Shown here: piece after piece, positions 1-8,648 of the stretch
Numbering within the stretch: position 1 is the stretch's first letter
Layout of the letters: each line of letters starts with the position of its first letter
Source of the DNA: Pseudomonas sp. MRSN 12121
GTDB taxonomy: Bacteria; Pseudomonadota; Gammaproteobacteria; Pseudomonadales; Pseudomonadaceae
Reading direction: 5' to 3'
DNA: 64,000 nt
NCBI RefSeq assembly: GCF_000931465.1
Contig: NZ_CP010892.1
Location: 2,627,388 to 2,691,387, forward strand
Notes under the pieces: generated by a model
The model's database searches: none
What the model was told of the DNA's origin: nothing
What the model saw: only the letters and a program-made list of their open reading frames with translations
Position numbers and translations under genes: made by a program

Positions 1-1
1 A

Positions 2-265
2 GGCTACGAGGTGTACATCGTCACCGACGCTTCCGGCGGCACCACCCAGGAAGCCCATGACATGTCGGTGCAGCGCATGATCCAGGCCGGCGCGGTGCCG
101 GTGACCTGGCAGCAGGTCCTGCTCGAGTTCCAGCGCGACTGGGCGCACAAGGACACCTACGACGCGGTGATGGACCTGGTGCGCGAGCACAGCGGCGCCT
201 ACGGCATGGGCGTGGACTACGCCTACACCATGGTGCACAAGGCGCCGCAGCGTCAGGTCAAGTAA
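2..265 (+). CDS. Isochorismatase-family (YcaC-like) hydrolase, 3' end only
   Basis: The frame is open from the left edge and ends in TAA at 263-265, so only the last 87 residues are seen. The text around YIVTDASGGTTQEAHDMSVQ and AGAVPVTW is typical of the C-terminal half of YcaC-type cysteine hydrolases of the isochorismatase superfamily, which cleave amide or related bonds. The catalytic Asp and Lys lie upstream of the window. A strong hairpin terminator follows, so it probably ends its transcript, although the ABM and amidohydrolase genes downstream run in the same direction. The family call is good; the substrate is unknown. Confidence 0.8.
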   Translation, partial: GYEVYIVTDASGGTTQEAHDMSVQRMIQAGAVPVTWQQVLLEFQRDWAHKDTYDAVMDLVREHSGAYGMGVDYAYTMVHKAPQRQVK

Positions 266-275
266 GCGGCGGTCG

Positions 276-308
276 GCGGGCGCTCCGGGGAGCGCCCGCT
301 AGACTTTT
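276..308 (+). terminator. Rho-independent terminator after the YcaC-like gene
   Basis: An 11-bp GC-rich inverted repeat (276-286 with 289-299) is followed by a short T-rich stretch (ACTTTTCC). It separates the YcaC-like gene from the ABM gene. Confidence 0.75.
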
Positions 309-335
309 CCTCTCTGTACGACATGGAGCCGGCTC

Positions 336-914
336 ATGAATCTCGAACTTTCCGACGGCGTGGTCACCCTGCTGGTGCGGCACCGGGTCAAGGCGGGCCA
401 GGACCAGGCCTATGAAGCCTGGCTGCGGCGGATCGTCGGTGTCGCCCGCACGTACCCGGGGCACCTGGGGATCGATGTGGTGCGCGGGCACAGCGGCGGC
501 CTGGCGCTGTTCACCAGCGTGCTGCGCTTTGCCAGCACCGAGCAGTTGCAGCAGTGGCTCGATTCCGCCGACCGCCGCGACCTGGTGGCGCAGGCCCAGC
601 CGATGCTGGCCGATGGCGACCAGACTGAAATCAACGCCGATCGCGAATTCTGGTTCACCCCCAATGAAGCCGGCGCCCCGGCCCAGCCCCCGCGCTGGAA
701 GCAGGCCTGCGTGACCTTCCTGGTGATCCTGCCGCTGAGCCTGCTGGTGCCGGCCCTGTGGCAACCGCTGTTCGCCCGCTGGCCATGGTTCGGGGGGTAT
801 CTGCAAGCCAACGTGTTGATCACCCTGAGCATCGTGCTGCTGGTGGTCTATGTCTTCATGCCGCGGGCGACCCGCCTGTTCAGCCGCTGGCTGCAACCGC
901 GCAACCCGGCCTGA
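336..914 (+). CDS. ABM-domain protein with C-terminal membrane anchor
   Basis: This 192-residue protein has two parts. Residues 1-115 look like a ferredoxin-like antibiotic biosynthesis monooxygenase (ABM) domain (VTLLVRHRVKAGQDQAYEAW, then a GHLGIDVV strand). Residues about 125-180 contain two hydrophobic helices, so the domain is probably tethered to the inner membrane. ABM domains can be cofactor-free oxygenases or simple sensors, and no catalytic residue can be assigned here. The gene lies between a YcaC-like hydrolase and a YtcJ-like amidohydrolase, and a shared small-molecule role is an inference. ATG start with adequate spacing after the upstream terminator. Confidence 0.8.
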   Translation: MNLELSDGVVTLLVRHRVKAGQDQAYEAWLRRIVGVARTYPGHLGIDVVRGHSGGLALFTSVLRFASTEQLQQWLDSADRRDLVAQAQPMLADGDQTEINADREFWFTPNEAGAPAQPPRWKQACVTFLVILPLSLLVPALWQPLFARWPWFGGYLQANVLITLSIVLLVVYVFMPRATRLFSRWLQPRNPA

Positions 915-915
915 G

Positions 916-940
916 CGGCCCTTGCGGGCCGTACTTTTTT
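916..940 (+). terminator. Small terminator or attenuator hairpin
   Basis: A 6-bp GC stem (916-921 with 926-931) with a TTGC loop is followed by TACTTTTTT. It lies just ahead of the ribosome-binding site of the amidohydrolase, so it may only partly stop transcription into that gene. Confidence 0.6.
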
Positions 941-959
941 GACGATAAGGAGCACTGTC

Positions 960-2807
960 ATGAGCAACGCCTTTGCCGATCTGATCCTGCACAACGGCCG
1001 CCTGCACACGGTCGACCGGGCCCGGCCGACGGCCAGCGCGGTGGCCATCAAGGACGGTCGCTTCATCGCCGTAGGCACCGACGCCGAGGCCATGGCCCTG
1101 CGCGGCAGCGCCACCCAGGTCATCGACCTCAAGGGGCGCACGGTGATTCCCGGCCTCAACGACTCGCACCTGCACCTGATCCGCGGCGGCCTGAACTACA
1201 ACCTGGAGCTGCGCTGGGAGGGCGTGCCGTCCCTGGCCGATGCGCTGCGCATGCTCAAGGAGCAGGCCGACCGCACGCCGACTCCGCAGTGGGTGCGGGT
1301 GGTCGGCGGCTGGAACGAATTCCAGTTCGCCGAAAAACGCATGCCGACCCTGGAGGAGTTGAACCAGGCGGCGCCGGACACCCCGGTGTTCGTCCTGCAC
1401 CTCTATGACCGCGCCTTGCTCAACCGCGCCGCGCTGCGGGTCGCCGGTTACACCCGCAACACGCCGAATCCGCCGGGCGGCGAGATCGTCCGCGACAGCA
1501 ACGGCGAGCCCACCGGCATGCTGGTAGCGCGGCCCAACGCGATGATCCTGTACTCGACCCTGGCCAAGGGGCCGAAGCTGCCGCTGGAATACCAGGTCAA
1601 CTCGACCCGCCAGTTCATGCGCGAGCTCAATCGCCTGGGGCTGACCAGCGCCATCGACGCCGGCGGCGGTTTCCAGAACTACCCGGACGACTACGCGGTG
1701 ATCGAGCAACTGGCGCGCGAGCAGCAGTTGACGGTGCGCATCGCCTACAACCTGTTCACCCAGAAGCCCAAGGAAGAACTCACCGACTTCAAGAACTGGA
1801 CCGGCAGCGTCAAGCTGCACCAGGGCGACGATTTCCTGCGTCACAACGGCGCCGGGGAAATGCTGGTGTTCTCCGCCGCCGACTTCGAGGACTTCCTCGA
1901 ACCGCGTCCGGACCTGCCGCAGACCATGGAGCAGGAACTGGAGCCGGTGGTGCGGCACTTGGTGGAACAGCGCTGGCCGTTCCGCCTGCACGCCACGTAC
2001 GACGAGTCGATCTCGCGCATGCTCGACGTGTTCGAGAAGGTCAACCGCGACATTCCATTCAACGGCCTGCCGTGGTTCTTCGACCATGCCGAAACCATCA
2101 GCCCGAAAAACATCGAGCGGGTGCGGGCGCTGGGCGGCGGCATCGCGATCCAGGATCGCATGGCGTTCCAGGGCGAATACTTCGTCGACCGCTACGGCGC
2201 CAAGGCCGCCGAACAGACCCCGCCGATCCAGCGCATGCTCGCCGAAGGCGTGCCGGTGGGGGCGGGCACCGACGCCACCCGGGTCTCCAGCTACAACCCC
2301 TGGACCTCGCTGTACTGGATGGTCAGCGGCAAGACCGTGGGCGGCCTGGCGCTGCATGCCGAAGGCCTGCCGCGGCTGACCGCGCTGGAACTGTTCACCC
2401 ATGGCAGCGCCTGGTTCTCCTCGGAGCAGGGCAAGAAGGGCCAGATCAAGGTCGGCCAGCTGGCGGACCTGGCGGCGCTGTCGGCGGACTTCTTCAGTGT
2501 CGAGGAAGAAGCCATCAAGTGGATCGAGTCGGTGCTGACCGTGGTCGACGGCAAGGTGGTGTACGCCGCCGACGATTTCTCCAAGCTCGCGCCGCCTTCG
2601 GTGCCGGTGCTGCCGGACTGGTCGCCGGTGGTCAAGGTCCCCGGGCATTGGCGCCCGAGCTCGCCGCTGGTGGCCCAGGTGCACCAGTGCAGCGGCCCGT
2701 GCGCGGTGCACTCCCACAGCCACGAGCGCGCGCGCCTGTCGAATGTGCCGGTCAGCGACTTCCAGGGGTTCTGGGGGGCGTTTGGTTGTTCGTGCTTCGC
2801 CTTTTGA
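960..2807 (+). CDS. YtcJ-like metal-dependent amidohydrolase (Amidohydro_3)
   Basis: The product of 615 residues begins at ATG 960 behind AAGGAG; an in-frame TTG at 939 would overlap that site. The N-terminal beta-sandwich residue block (DLILHNGRLHTVD) leads to the HxH metal motif at His70 and His72 (GLNDSHLHL). Later blocks include FDHAETISP and GAGTDATRVS, the latter carrying the usual metal-binding Asp. YtcJ relatives hydrolyse amide or carbamate bonds of unknown natural substrates. The C-terminal 40 residues are unusual: Cys577, Cys581, Cys610 and Cys612 plus several His residues make a possible extra metal site. It may act with the preceding ABM and YcaC-like proteins. Confidence 0.85.
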   Translation: MSNAFADLILHNGRLHTVDRARPTASAVAIKDGRFIAVGTDAEAMALRGSATQVIDLKGRTVIPGLNDSHLHLIRGGLNYNLELRWEGVPSLADALRMLKEQADRTPTPQWVRVVGGWNEFQFAEKRMPTLEELNQAAPDTPVFVLHLYDRALLNRAALRVAGYTRNTPNPPGGEIVRDSNGEPTGMLVARPNAMILYSTLAKGPKLPLEYQVNSTRQFMRELNRLGLTSAIDAGGGFQNYPDDYAVIEQLAREQQLTVRIAYNLFTQKPKEELTDFKNWTGSVKLHQGDDFLRHNGAGEMLVFSAADFEDFLEPRPDLPQTMEQELEPVVRHLVEQRWPFRLHATYDESISRMLDVFEKVNRDIPFNGLPWFFDHAETISPKNIERVRALGGGIAIQDRMAFQGEYFVDRYGAKAAEQTPPIQRMLAEGVPVGAGTDATRVSSYNPWTSLYWMVSGKTVGGLALHAEGLPRLTALELFTHGSAWFSSEQGKKGQIKVGQLADLAALSADFFSVEEEAIKWIESVLTVVDGKVVYAADDFSKLAPPSVPVLPDWSPVVKVPGHWRPSSPLVAQVHQCSGPCAVHSHSHERARLSNVPVSDFQGFWGAFGCSCFAF

Positions 2808-2822
2808 TTCGGAGGTGGCTGC

Positions 2823-2902
2823 ATCGCGGGCAAGTCGGATCGCCGCCCGCTCGCTCCTACAAAATCAACACCGTTCCTGTAGGAGCGCAGCTTGCGCGCG
2901 AT
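2823..2902. repeat. REP palindromes (TAGGAGCG family), two copies
   Basis: Two inverted copies of the Pseudomonas REP core (CGCTCCTAC ... GTAGGAGCG) with variable inner arms lie between convergent genes. It is one of ten such sites in the window. Confidence 0.85.
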
Positions 2903-2962
2903 GAACGATAATGCGGTCTTTCAGAAATACTCCATTGTTCGAAGAGTCGGAAAGTTGCAATT

Positions 2963-3000
2963 AAAAAAGGGGCGCTCTTATCAAGAGCGCCCCTTTTATT
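2963..3000. terminator. Bidirectional terminator
   Basis: A perfect 15-bp stem (2965-2979 with 2983-2997) has a 3-nt loop and A/T tracts on both sides. It can stop transcripts from the amidohydrolase on the plus strand and from the small gene at 3036 on the minus strand. Confidence 0.9.
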
Positions 3001-3035
3001 CAACGGCTCGAAACTTCGTTAACGACACGTTGTAC

Positions 3036-3365
3036 TTAGCAGAACCGATCGATCACCCGAACTTCCGACTTGTTCTGCAACGACTGCCATTCATCTTTCA
3101 GGGTCGCGAGCACCCGTCCGATGAAGTCCTTGTCGGCGGCGGCCTTCTTGCCGACGTAGCCCTGGCCGCGACGGTACATTTTCAGGCGGGCCAGCAGGTC
3201 CCGGTTGTTCTGGTCGAACGCTTCTTCATGGGCGTGGGGCGACAGGCAATCGATATGGACCTGGCCAGACTTGGCAATCCACAGGATATGGCTGTCATGG
3301 CTGTCTTTCTGTTTGGCGAACAGATGAGCCAGTTCATCGATAGTGGGATGATTATTCAGATTCAT
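3036..3365 (-). CDS. Conserved hypothetical protein, 109 aa
   Basis: The start is ATG at 3365 with AAGGGG upstream, and the gene ends just before a strong terminator. The product is hydrophilic, with no signal peptide or membrane segment. Blocks such as ILWIAKSGQVHIDCLSPHAH and NRDLLARLKMYRRGQGYVG look structured. I do not recognise a domain. A 159-residue frame on the opposite strand is weaker, since it lacks a ribosome-binding site and would run through the terminator. Real gene, unknown function. Confidence 0.7.
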   Translation of the reverse strand: MNLNNHPTIDELAHLFAKQKDSHDSHILWIAKSGQVHIDCLSPHAHEEAFDQNNRDLLARLKMYRRGQGYVGKKAAADKDFIGRVLATLKDEWQSLQNKSEVRVIDRFC

Positions 3366-3812
3366 TGTTAAGCCCCTTGACCATTTCGATCTATCTGGTT
3401 GAGTCGCTAATTGATATCGCTACATCGGTAAGTTGAACCCTGATACCGGAAACAGGGCGACAGAGGGTGTCTGTCGGATACAGATAAGGCCCAGAGCCTG
3501 ATGCGTTGTAGTTGTCTTGATTAACTGCTACGCAATAGCGTCACAACGAAGAGAAGCAGCGTAAACCTGGATCAAGCCGCCGAAGTTTTCAGTTTCGGCC
3601 ACAAGCATCTTGAGGAGTTTTCGCCAGCTTCCCGCCCTTTGTACTGGACGTTCATGCCAGGTCAGTTTCATCAATCTGCCTTGTGGGCAGTACACATCCG
3701 GGTTAACAGCTCGGCGGTCAGACGAGCTTGCTCATAACACCTTTGCCATGTCTCCCGATCGGGGAGACGTCTGCATCATGCAAGGGCGAAATCGCCTCGT
3801 CAACGGTTTTGT

Positions 3813-3828
3813 AGTGAAAATTTTCACT
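3813..3828. promoter_or_regulatory. Perfect 16-bp palindrome, candidate operator
   Basis: AGTGAAAATTTTCACT is self-complementary over all 16 bases and lies about 115 bp before polB. Symmetry and A/T centre fit a dimeric repressor site; the protein is unknown. Confidence 0.45.
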
Positions 3829-3835
3829 CACTACA

Positions 3836-3850
3836 TTTTGTCCGACAAAA
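3836..3850. promoter_or_regulatory. TTTTGTC-C-GACAAAA palindrome (GntR/FadR-like site)
   Basis: A 7-1-7 perfect inverted repeat. Its core TTGTCNGACAA fits the T-N-GT-N3-AC-N-A consensus known for FadR-subfamily GntR regulators. Two further intergenic copies of the core occur at 6911 and 18383. Confidence 0.45.
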
Positions 3851-3943
3851 CTTTTCGACGTATCCCCGCAGGCGCGTCTGGACGCGCGGTCGGCTGCGAG
3901 GGCAGGTAGAATCAAGGCCTTGAAACGGCTTCTTGAGGTTGCA

Positions 3944-6307
3944 GTGGTGGATTTACAGCAGGGGTTCGTCCTGACCCGGCATTGGCGCGATACGCCGGCA
4001 GGCACGGAAGTCGAGTTCTGGTTGGCGACCGATGCCGGGCCACGGCAGATCCGCTTGCCGTTGCAGACCTCCGTGGCCTTCGTGCCGGCCGCGCAGCAGG
4101 AGCACGCGCGGCGCCTGCTGGCCGACGACCCCGATGCCGAGCTGCGCCCGCTGGGCCTGTGCGATTTCCAGCACCGCCCGGTGCTCGGCCTGTACTGCCC
4201 GCAGCACAACCAGCTGATCCGCCTCGACAAGACCCTGCGCCGCGCCGGTGTCGAGGTGTTCGAGGCCGATGTGCGGCCGCCCGAACGCTACCTGATGGAG
4301 CGCTTCATCACCGCGCCGGTGTGGTTCGGCGGCACGCCGGGCGAGGGCGGGATCCTGCTGGGCGCGCAGATGAAACCGGCGCCGGACTACCGGCCGGCGC
4401 TGAAGCTGGTGTCGCTGGATATCGAGACCAGCGAGACCGGCGAGCTGTATTCCATCGCCCTGGAGGGCTGCGGCCAGCGCCAGGTGTACATGCTTGGCCG
4501 GGCGCGCGAAGACGACAGCCCGGTGGACTTCGACCTGGAGTTCTGCGCCAGCCGCGAGCAGTTGCTGGAGCGGCTCAACCAGTGGCTGGCGCAGCACGAT
4601 CCGGACGCGATCATCGGCTGGAACCTGGTGCAGTTCGACCTGCGCGTGCTGCACGAACACGCTCGCCGCCTGGCAGTGCCGTTGCGCCTGGGACGCGGCG
4701 GCGAGGAAATGCACTGGCGCGAGCACGGCAGCCGCACCCACTATTTCGCCTCGGCCGCCGGCCGCCTGATCATCGACGGCATCGAGGCCCTGCGCTCGGC
4801 GACCTGGAGCTTCCCTTCGTTCAGCCTGGAAAACGTCGCCCAGACCCTGCTCGGCGAAGGCAAGTCGATCGACAACCCCTACCAGCGCATGGACGAGATC
4901 AACCGCATGTTCGCCGAGGACAAGCCCGCCCTGGCGCGCTACAACCTCAAGGACTGCGAACTGGTGACGCGGATTTTCGCCAGGACCGAGCTGCTCACCT
5001 TCCTCCTGGAGCGGGCCACGGTCACCGGCCTGCCGGCCGATCGTAGCGGCGGTTCGGTGGCGGCCTTCACCCACCTGTACATGCCGCTGATGCACCGCCA
5101 GGGCTTCGTTGCGCCGAACCTCGGCGAGAAGCCGCCCGAGGCCAGCCCCGGCGGTTTTGTCATGGACTCGCGGCCCGGCCTCTACGAGTCGGTGCTGGTG
5201 CTGGACTACAAGAGCCTGTATCCCTCCATCATCCGCAGTTTCCTGATCGATCCGGTGGGGTTGGTGGAAGGCTTGCGCCACCCCGCGGACGACGAGTCGG
5301 TGCCGGGGTTTCGCGGCGCGCGGTTTTCCCGCAGCCGGCATTGCCTGCCGTCGATCGTCGCGCGGGTCGCCGAGGGCCGCGAGGTGGCCAAGCGCGAACA
5401 CAACGCGCCGCTGTCCCAGGCCCTGAAAATCATCATGAACGCCTTCTACGGCGTGCTCGGTTCCAGCGGCTGTCGTTTCTTCGATCCGCGCCTGGCGTCG
5501 TCGATCACCCTGCGCGGCCACGAGATCATGCGCCGTACCCGCCAGCTCATCGAAGCGCAGGGCCATACGGTGATCTACGGCGACACCGACTCGACCTTCG
5601 TCTGGCTCGGCCGCCCGCACACCGAGGCGGACGCCGCGCGTATCGGCCGCGCGCTGGTACAACAGGTCAACCAGTGGTGGCGCGAGCACCTGCGTGACGA
5701 ATACGGGCTGGAAAGCGCCCTGGAGCTGCAGTTCGAAACCCACTTCAGCCGCTTCCTGATGCCGACCATCCGGGGCGCGGAGGAGGGCAGCAAGAAGCGC
5801 TACGCCGGCCTGGTGACCCGCCCCGACGGTAGCCAGGAAATGGTCTACAAGGGCCTGGAAGCGGTGCGTACCGACTGGTCGCCGCTGGCCCAGCAGTTCC
5901 AGCAGGAGCTGTACCGGCGGATCTTCCACCGCCAGCCGTACCAGGACTATGTGCGCGACTACGTGCGGCGCACCCTGGACGGGGAACTGGACGAACTGCT
6001 GGTGTACCGCAAGCGCCTGCGCCGGCAACTGGACGACTACGAACGCAACGTGCCACCCCATGTGCGCGCCGCACGCCTGGCCGACGAATACAACCAGCGC
6101 CAGGGCCGCTCGCTGCGTTATCAGAATGGCGGCTGGATCAGCTACGTGATCACCCTGGCCGGCCCCGAGCCCCTGGAAAACCGCACCGCGGCCATCGATT
6201 ACGACCACTACGTGACCCGCCAGTTGCAGCCGGTGGCGGATGCGATCCTGCCGTTCATGCAGGACGATTTCAGCACCCTGGTCGGTGGGCAGATGGGGCT
6301 GTTCTAG
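3944..6307 (+). CDS. polB: DNA polymerase II (family B, SOS/translesion)
   Basis: This is a full-length family-B polymerase of about 787 residues (E. coli Pol II has 783). The proofreading exonuclease motifs are present: DIETSE near residue 159, GWNLVQFDL and YNLKDCELV. The polymerase motifs are DYKSLYPSI (about 421), KIIMNAFYG and YGDTDS (about 545). The enzyme restarts stalled forks and bypasses some lesions. The start is GTG: GAGG at 3935-3938 serves GTG 3944 or 3947, and the protein from there aligns with the E. coli N-terminus ([12 protein letters not shown]). An upstream in-frame TTG at 3920 is less likely. In E. coli it is LexA-controlled, but no LexA box was found here. Confidence 0.95.
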   Translation: MVDLQQGFVLTRHWRDTPAGTEVEFWLATDAGPRQIRLPLQTSVAFVPAAQQEHARRLLADDPDAELRPLGLCDFQHRPVLGLYCPQHNQLIRLDKTLRRAGVEVFEADVRPPERYLMERFITAPVWFGGTPGEGGILLGAQMKPAPDYRPALKLVSLDIETSETGELYSIALEGCGQRQVYMLGRAREDDSPVDFDLEFCASREQLLERLNQWLAQHDPDAIIGWNLVQFDLRVLHEHARRLAVPLRLGRGGEEMHWREHGSRTHYFASAAGRLIIDGIEALRSATWSFPSFSLENVAQTLLGEGKSIDNPYQRMDEINRMFAEDKPALARYNLKDCELVTRIFARTELLTFLLERATVTGLPADRSGGSVAAFTHLYMPLMHRQGFVAPNLGEKPPEASPGGFVMDSRPGLYESVLVLDYKSLYPSIIRSFLIDPVGLVEGLRHPADDESVPGFRGARFSRSRHCLPSIVARVAEGREVAKREHNAPLSQALKIIMNAFYGVLGSSGCRFFDPRLASSITLRGHEIMRRTRQLIEAQGHTVIYGDTDSTFVWLGRPHTEADAARIGRALVQQVNQWWREHLRDEYGLESALELQFETHFSRFLMPTIRGAEEGSKKRYAGLVTRPDGSQEMVYKGLEAVRTDWSPLAQQFQQELYRRIFHRQPYQDYVRDYVRRTLDGELDELLVYRKRLRRQLDDYERNVPPHVRAARLADEYNQRQGRSLRYQNGGWISYVITLAGPEPLENRTAAIDYDHYVTRQLQPVADAILPFMQDDFSTLVGGQMGLF

Positions 6308-6312
6308 AAGGT

Positions 6313-6456
6313 CGTAGCCGCTGCCGAGCGCAGCGAGGCTGCGATCGGCCCGCAGGGCCGCTAAACCTGGCACCTCGTTGGATCTGGGGAAACGCGGGGC
6401 TGTTGGCGAGTCCTTCGGCCTCGATCGCAGCCTCGCTGCGCTCGGCAGCGGCTACA
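6313..6456. repeat. REPIN (GCTGCCGAGC family)
   Basis: Two inverted copies of about 36 nt (GTAGCCGCTGCCGAGC ... GGCTGCGATCG) are separated by about 72 nt. This second REP family also occurs at 57256, 60072 and 63091. Confidence 0.85.
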
Positions 6457-6479
6457 GGCGGCTACAGATGGCTATGGGC

Positions 6480-6776
6480 TCAGTCGTCCACTGAGGTGCA
6501 GAGGCCGCTGGCGCCTTGCTTGCCGGTGTAGGTCACGACCACCGAATCGTCATCCTCCACGCTGATGGATACCGTGATCCCCGCGCCCTTGGCTTCGAAA
6601 TAGCGTTCGTTGACGGTCTTGGTCTGCGCGGGCTTGCCGTTGATGAACACCGGGCCGCCCTGGTCGGCGCTGACCGGGATATTGCCCGGGCAATCGACAT
6701 TGAACAGCGGGATGCCTTCGGCGTGGGCGGCGCTGCCGAGGATGGCCAGGACACAGCCGAGGAGGATTTTTTTCAT
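6480..6776 (-). CDS. Small exported protein of unknown function, 98 aa
   Basis: The start is ATG 6776, preceded by AAGGAG. A longer in-frame opening to 6947 has no such site. Residues 1-19 form a signal peptide (MKKILLGCVLAILGSAAHA). The mature part of 79 residues has two Cys residues that could make a disulfide, and acidic beta-rich text (ISVEDDDSVVVTYTG). The gene is divergent from the serralysin gene. A protease-inhibitor role, as with AprI, would suit the position, but no sequence likeness to AprI is evident. A GntR-type palindrome lies in the shared promoter region. Confidence 0.75.
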   Translation of the reverse strand: MKKILLGCVLAILGSAAHAEGIPLFNVDCPGNIPVSADQGGPVFINGKPAQTKTVNERYFEAKGAGITVSISVEDDDSVVVTYTGKQGASGLCTSVDD

Positions 6777-6910
6777 TACAAACTCCTTCAAAAAAACAGC
6801 GAGAGGCGGGGGGCGACAACGTGCCCCGATTGCGCTGAAGCTTAGCGTATAGCGCACCCGAGCAGGATTGCGAAGACCGATGCTGGTGCTTCGCGATGGC
6901 CCTTTGGACG

Positions 6911-6925
6911 TATTGTCGGACAATA
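6911..6925. promoter_or_regulatory. TATTGTC-G-GACAATA palindrome (GntR/FadR-like site)
   Basis: A perfect 7-1-7 inverted repeat in the gap between the small exported protein (leftward) and the serralysin gene (rightward). It shares the TTGTCNGACAA core with the sites at 3836 and 18383. Confidence 0.5.
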
Positions 6926-7057
6926 AAAAACGTGGACGCCGCGCCAACGCCTGTGTCAGTTTTTCTGCGCCTTGAATAGGGCGAGTGATAGGACGATCTC
7001 GCTAACAGGTCGCCGTGGTCTATCGGAAATTTTCAGCGTTGAACAAGGATGTAAGTC

Positions 7058-8491
7058 ATGTCAAAAGCCAAAGAAAATGCCGGTTTTTCGGCAGCTCCAG
7101 GCAGCAATGCCTATCAACTGATCACCGCCTTCAGCCATGCCTATGACCGTGGCGGCGTGGAGCTGGTCAACGGCAAGCCGTCGTACACCGCCGAGCAGGC
7201 CGCCGAGCAGATCCTGCGCAAGGGCCTGTCCTGGCACGACCAGGACGGCAGCGGCAAAGTCGAACTCAGCTACAGCTTCATGACCAGCAAGCCGGCCAAC
7301 TACAACCCGAACCTGGGCACCTTCAGCGAGTTCAGCGCGCTGCAGAAAGCCCAGGCGTTCCTGGCCCTGCAATCCTGGTCGGACGTGGCCAACCTGAGCT
7401 TCACCGAAGCGGCGAGCGGCGGCGACGGCCACCTCAGTTTCGGCAACTACAACGTCAGCACCGGTGGGGCGGCCTTTGCCTACCTGCCTTCGGGCAGCAG
7501 CTACGACGGCCAGTCCTGGTACCTGATCAACGACCAGTACCGGGTCAATGAAACCCCGGGCAACGGCAACTACGGCCGCCAGACCCTGACCCACGAAATC
7601 GGCCACAGCCTGGGCCTGTCCCATCCGGGCGCCTACAACGCCGGGAACGGCAACCCGACCTACAAGGATGCGTCCTACGCCCAGGACACCCGCGGCTACA
7701 GCCTGATGAGCTACTGGAGCGAGAGCAACACCGGGCAGAACTTCAGCAAGGACGGCGGTGGCGCCTACGCGTCGGCGCCGTTGATGGACGACATCGTCGC
7801 GGTGCAGAAACTCTACGGCGCCAACCATGAGACCCGTGCCGACGACACTGTGTACGGCTTCAACTCCAACACCGGGCGCGACTTCTACAGCGCCAGCTCG
7901 GCGGCTTCCAAGCTGGTGTTCTCGGTGTGGGACGGTGGCGGCAACGACACCCTGGACTTCTCCGGCTTTACCCAGAACCAGAAGATCAACCTCAACGAAG
8001 GCTCGTTCTCCGACGTCGGCGGCCTGGTGGGCAACGTCTCGGTCGCCTTGGGCGTGACCCTGGAAAACGCCATCGGCGGTTCGGGCAACGACCTGCTGAT
8101 CGGCAACGCTGCAGCCAACATCCTCGAGGGCGGTGCCGGCAACGATATCCTCTACGGCGGTGGCGGTGGCGACAGCCTGTGGGGCGGTGCCGGGGCGGAC
8201 ACATTCGTGTTCGGCGCGGCTTCCGACTCGACCTTCGACGCCCCCGACTGGATCATGGATTTCACCAGCGGCCAGGACAAGATCGACCTCAGCGGCCTCG
8301 CGCCGTTCGCCTCGGGGCAGGCGACCCTGAACTTCGTCAGCGGCTTCACCGGCCATGCCGGCGACGCGATCCTGACCTACTACGCCGAGACCGACCAGAC
8401 CAGCCTGCTGGTCGACCTCACAGGCCTTGGTGCGGTGGACTTCGCGGTAGGCACCGTCGGCCAGGCGGTGGCCACCGATATCGTCGCCTGA
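7058..8491 (+). CDS. Serralysin-family zinc metalloprotease (AprA-like)
   Basis: This 477-residue secreted protease of family M10B has the zinc site [12 protein letters not shown] (His179, Glu180, His183, His189), the Met-turn SLMSYW (Met217) and ligand Tyr219. Calcium-binding RTX nonapeptides (GGSGND, GGAGND, GGGGGD, GGAGAD) lie at about 345-390, followed by the M10 C-terminal domain. There is no Sec signal peptide; the last residues DIVA resemble the uncleaved type I secretion signal. The length matches AprA (about 477). Unlike classical apr loci, no inhibitor or aprDEF exporter genes follow, so export must rely on a system encoded elsewhere. Expected role: extracellular protein degradation and virulence or biocontrol. 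Confidence 0.93.
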   Translation: MSKAKENAGFSAAPGSNAYQLITAFSHAYDRGGVELVNGKPSYTAEQAAEQILRKGLSWHDQDGSGKVELSYSFMTSKPANYNPNLGTFSEFSALQKAQAFLALQSWSDVANLSFTEAASGGDGHLSFGNYNVSTGGAAFAYLPSGSSYDGQSWYLINDQYRVNETPGNGNYGRQTLTHEIGHSLGLSHPGAYNAGNGNPTYKDASYAQDTRGYSLMSYWSESNTGQNFSKDGGGAYASAPLMDDIVAVQKLYGANHETRADDTVYGFNSNTGRDFYSASSAASKLVFSVWDGGGNDTLDFSGFTQNQKINLNEGSFSDVGGLVGNVSVALGVTLENAIGGSGNDLLIGNAAANILEGGAGNDILYGGGGGDSLWGGAGADTFVFGAASDSTFDAPDWIMDFTSGQDKIDLSGLAPFASGQATLNFVSGFTGHAGDAILTYYAETDQTSLLVDLTGLGAVDFAVGTVGQAVATDIVA

Positions 8492-8504
8492 TTGCCAGCT
8501 ACGG

Positions 8505-8534
8505 AAGCGGCGCGTCCTGCGCCGCTTTTTTTTG
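8505..8534 (+). terminator. Rho-independent terminator of the serralysin gene
   Basis: A 9-bp stem AAGCGGCGC/GCGCCGCTT with a 5-nt loop is followed by a run of T. It isolates the protease transcript from the DUF2599 genes. Confidence 0.92.
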
Positions 8535-8648
8535 CCCAGCCTGCGGCGGTTCCCCCCCTGAGCGCGAACGCTCTCCCGAGCGGCATTTTTTCAGCCTTGG
8601 TCTAGGCTCCTCGTCAGATAAATCCTGGCAGCGACAAGGAGGTCGCCC

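Larger units (their letters stand above)
3366..3943. other. 578-nt gap with palindromes, no convincing gene
   Basis: No frame here has both a ribosome-binding site and protein-like composition; a 99-codon frame at 3610-3909 looks random. The gap contains two perfect palindromes (annotated separately) and a 7-bp stem-loop at 3750-3768 (GTCTCCC/GGGAGAC). Promoters for the small leftward gene and for polB must lie here, and a small RNA cannot be excluded. I saw no CTG-N10-CAG LexA box before polB. Confidence 0.5.

Noticed and set aside
258..2723. An 821-codon minus-strand frame opposite the ABM and amidohydrolase genes
   Set aside because: Shadow of the YtcJ-like gene; no ribosome-binding site and unnatural composition. 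The same applies to long frames opposite polB, the DUF3857 gene and the GMC gene.
2892..3371. A 159-codon plus-strand frame over the small gene at 3036-3365
   Set aside because: It would run through a strong terminator hairpin and lacks a ribosome-binding site; the minus-strand frame is better supported.
3460..3490. CTGTCGGATACAG as a LexA box for polB
   Set aside because: The spacing is CTG-N7-CAG rather than CTG-N10-CAG and it lies more than 400 bp from the polB start.
3610..3909. A 99-codon plus-strand frame before polB
   Set aside because: No ribosome-binding site, random-looking composition and overlap with two palindromes; treated as non-coding.
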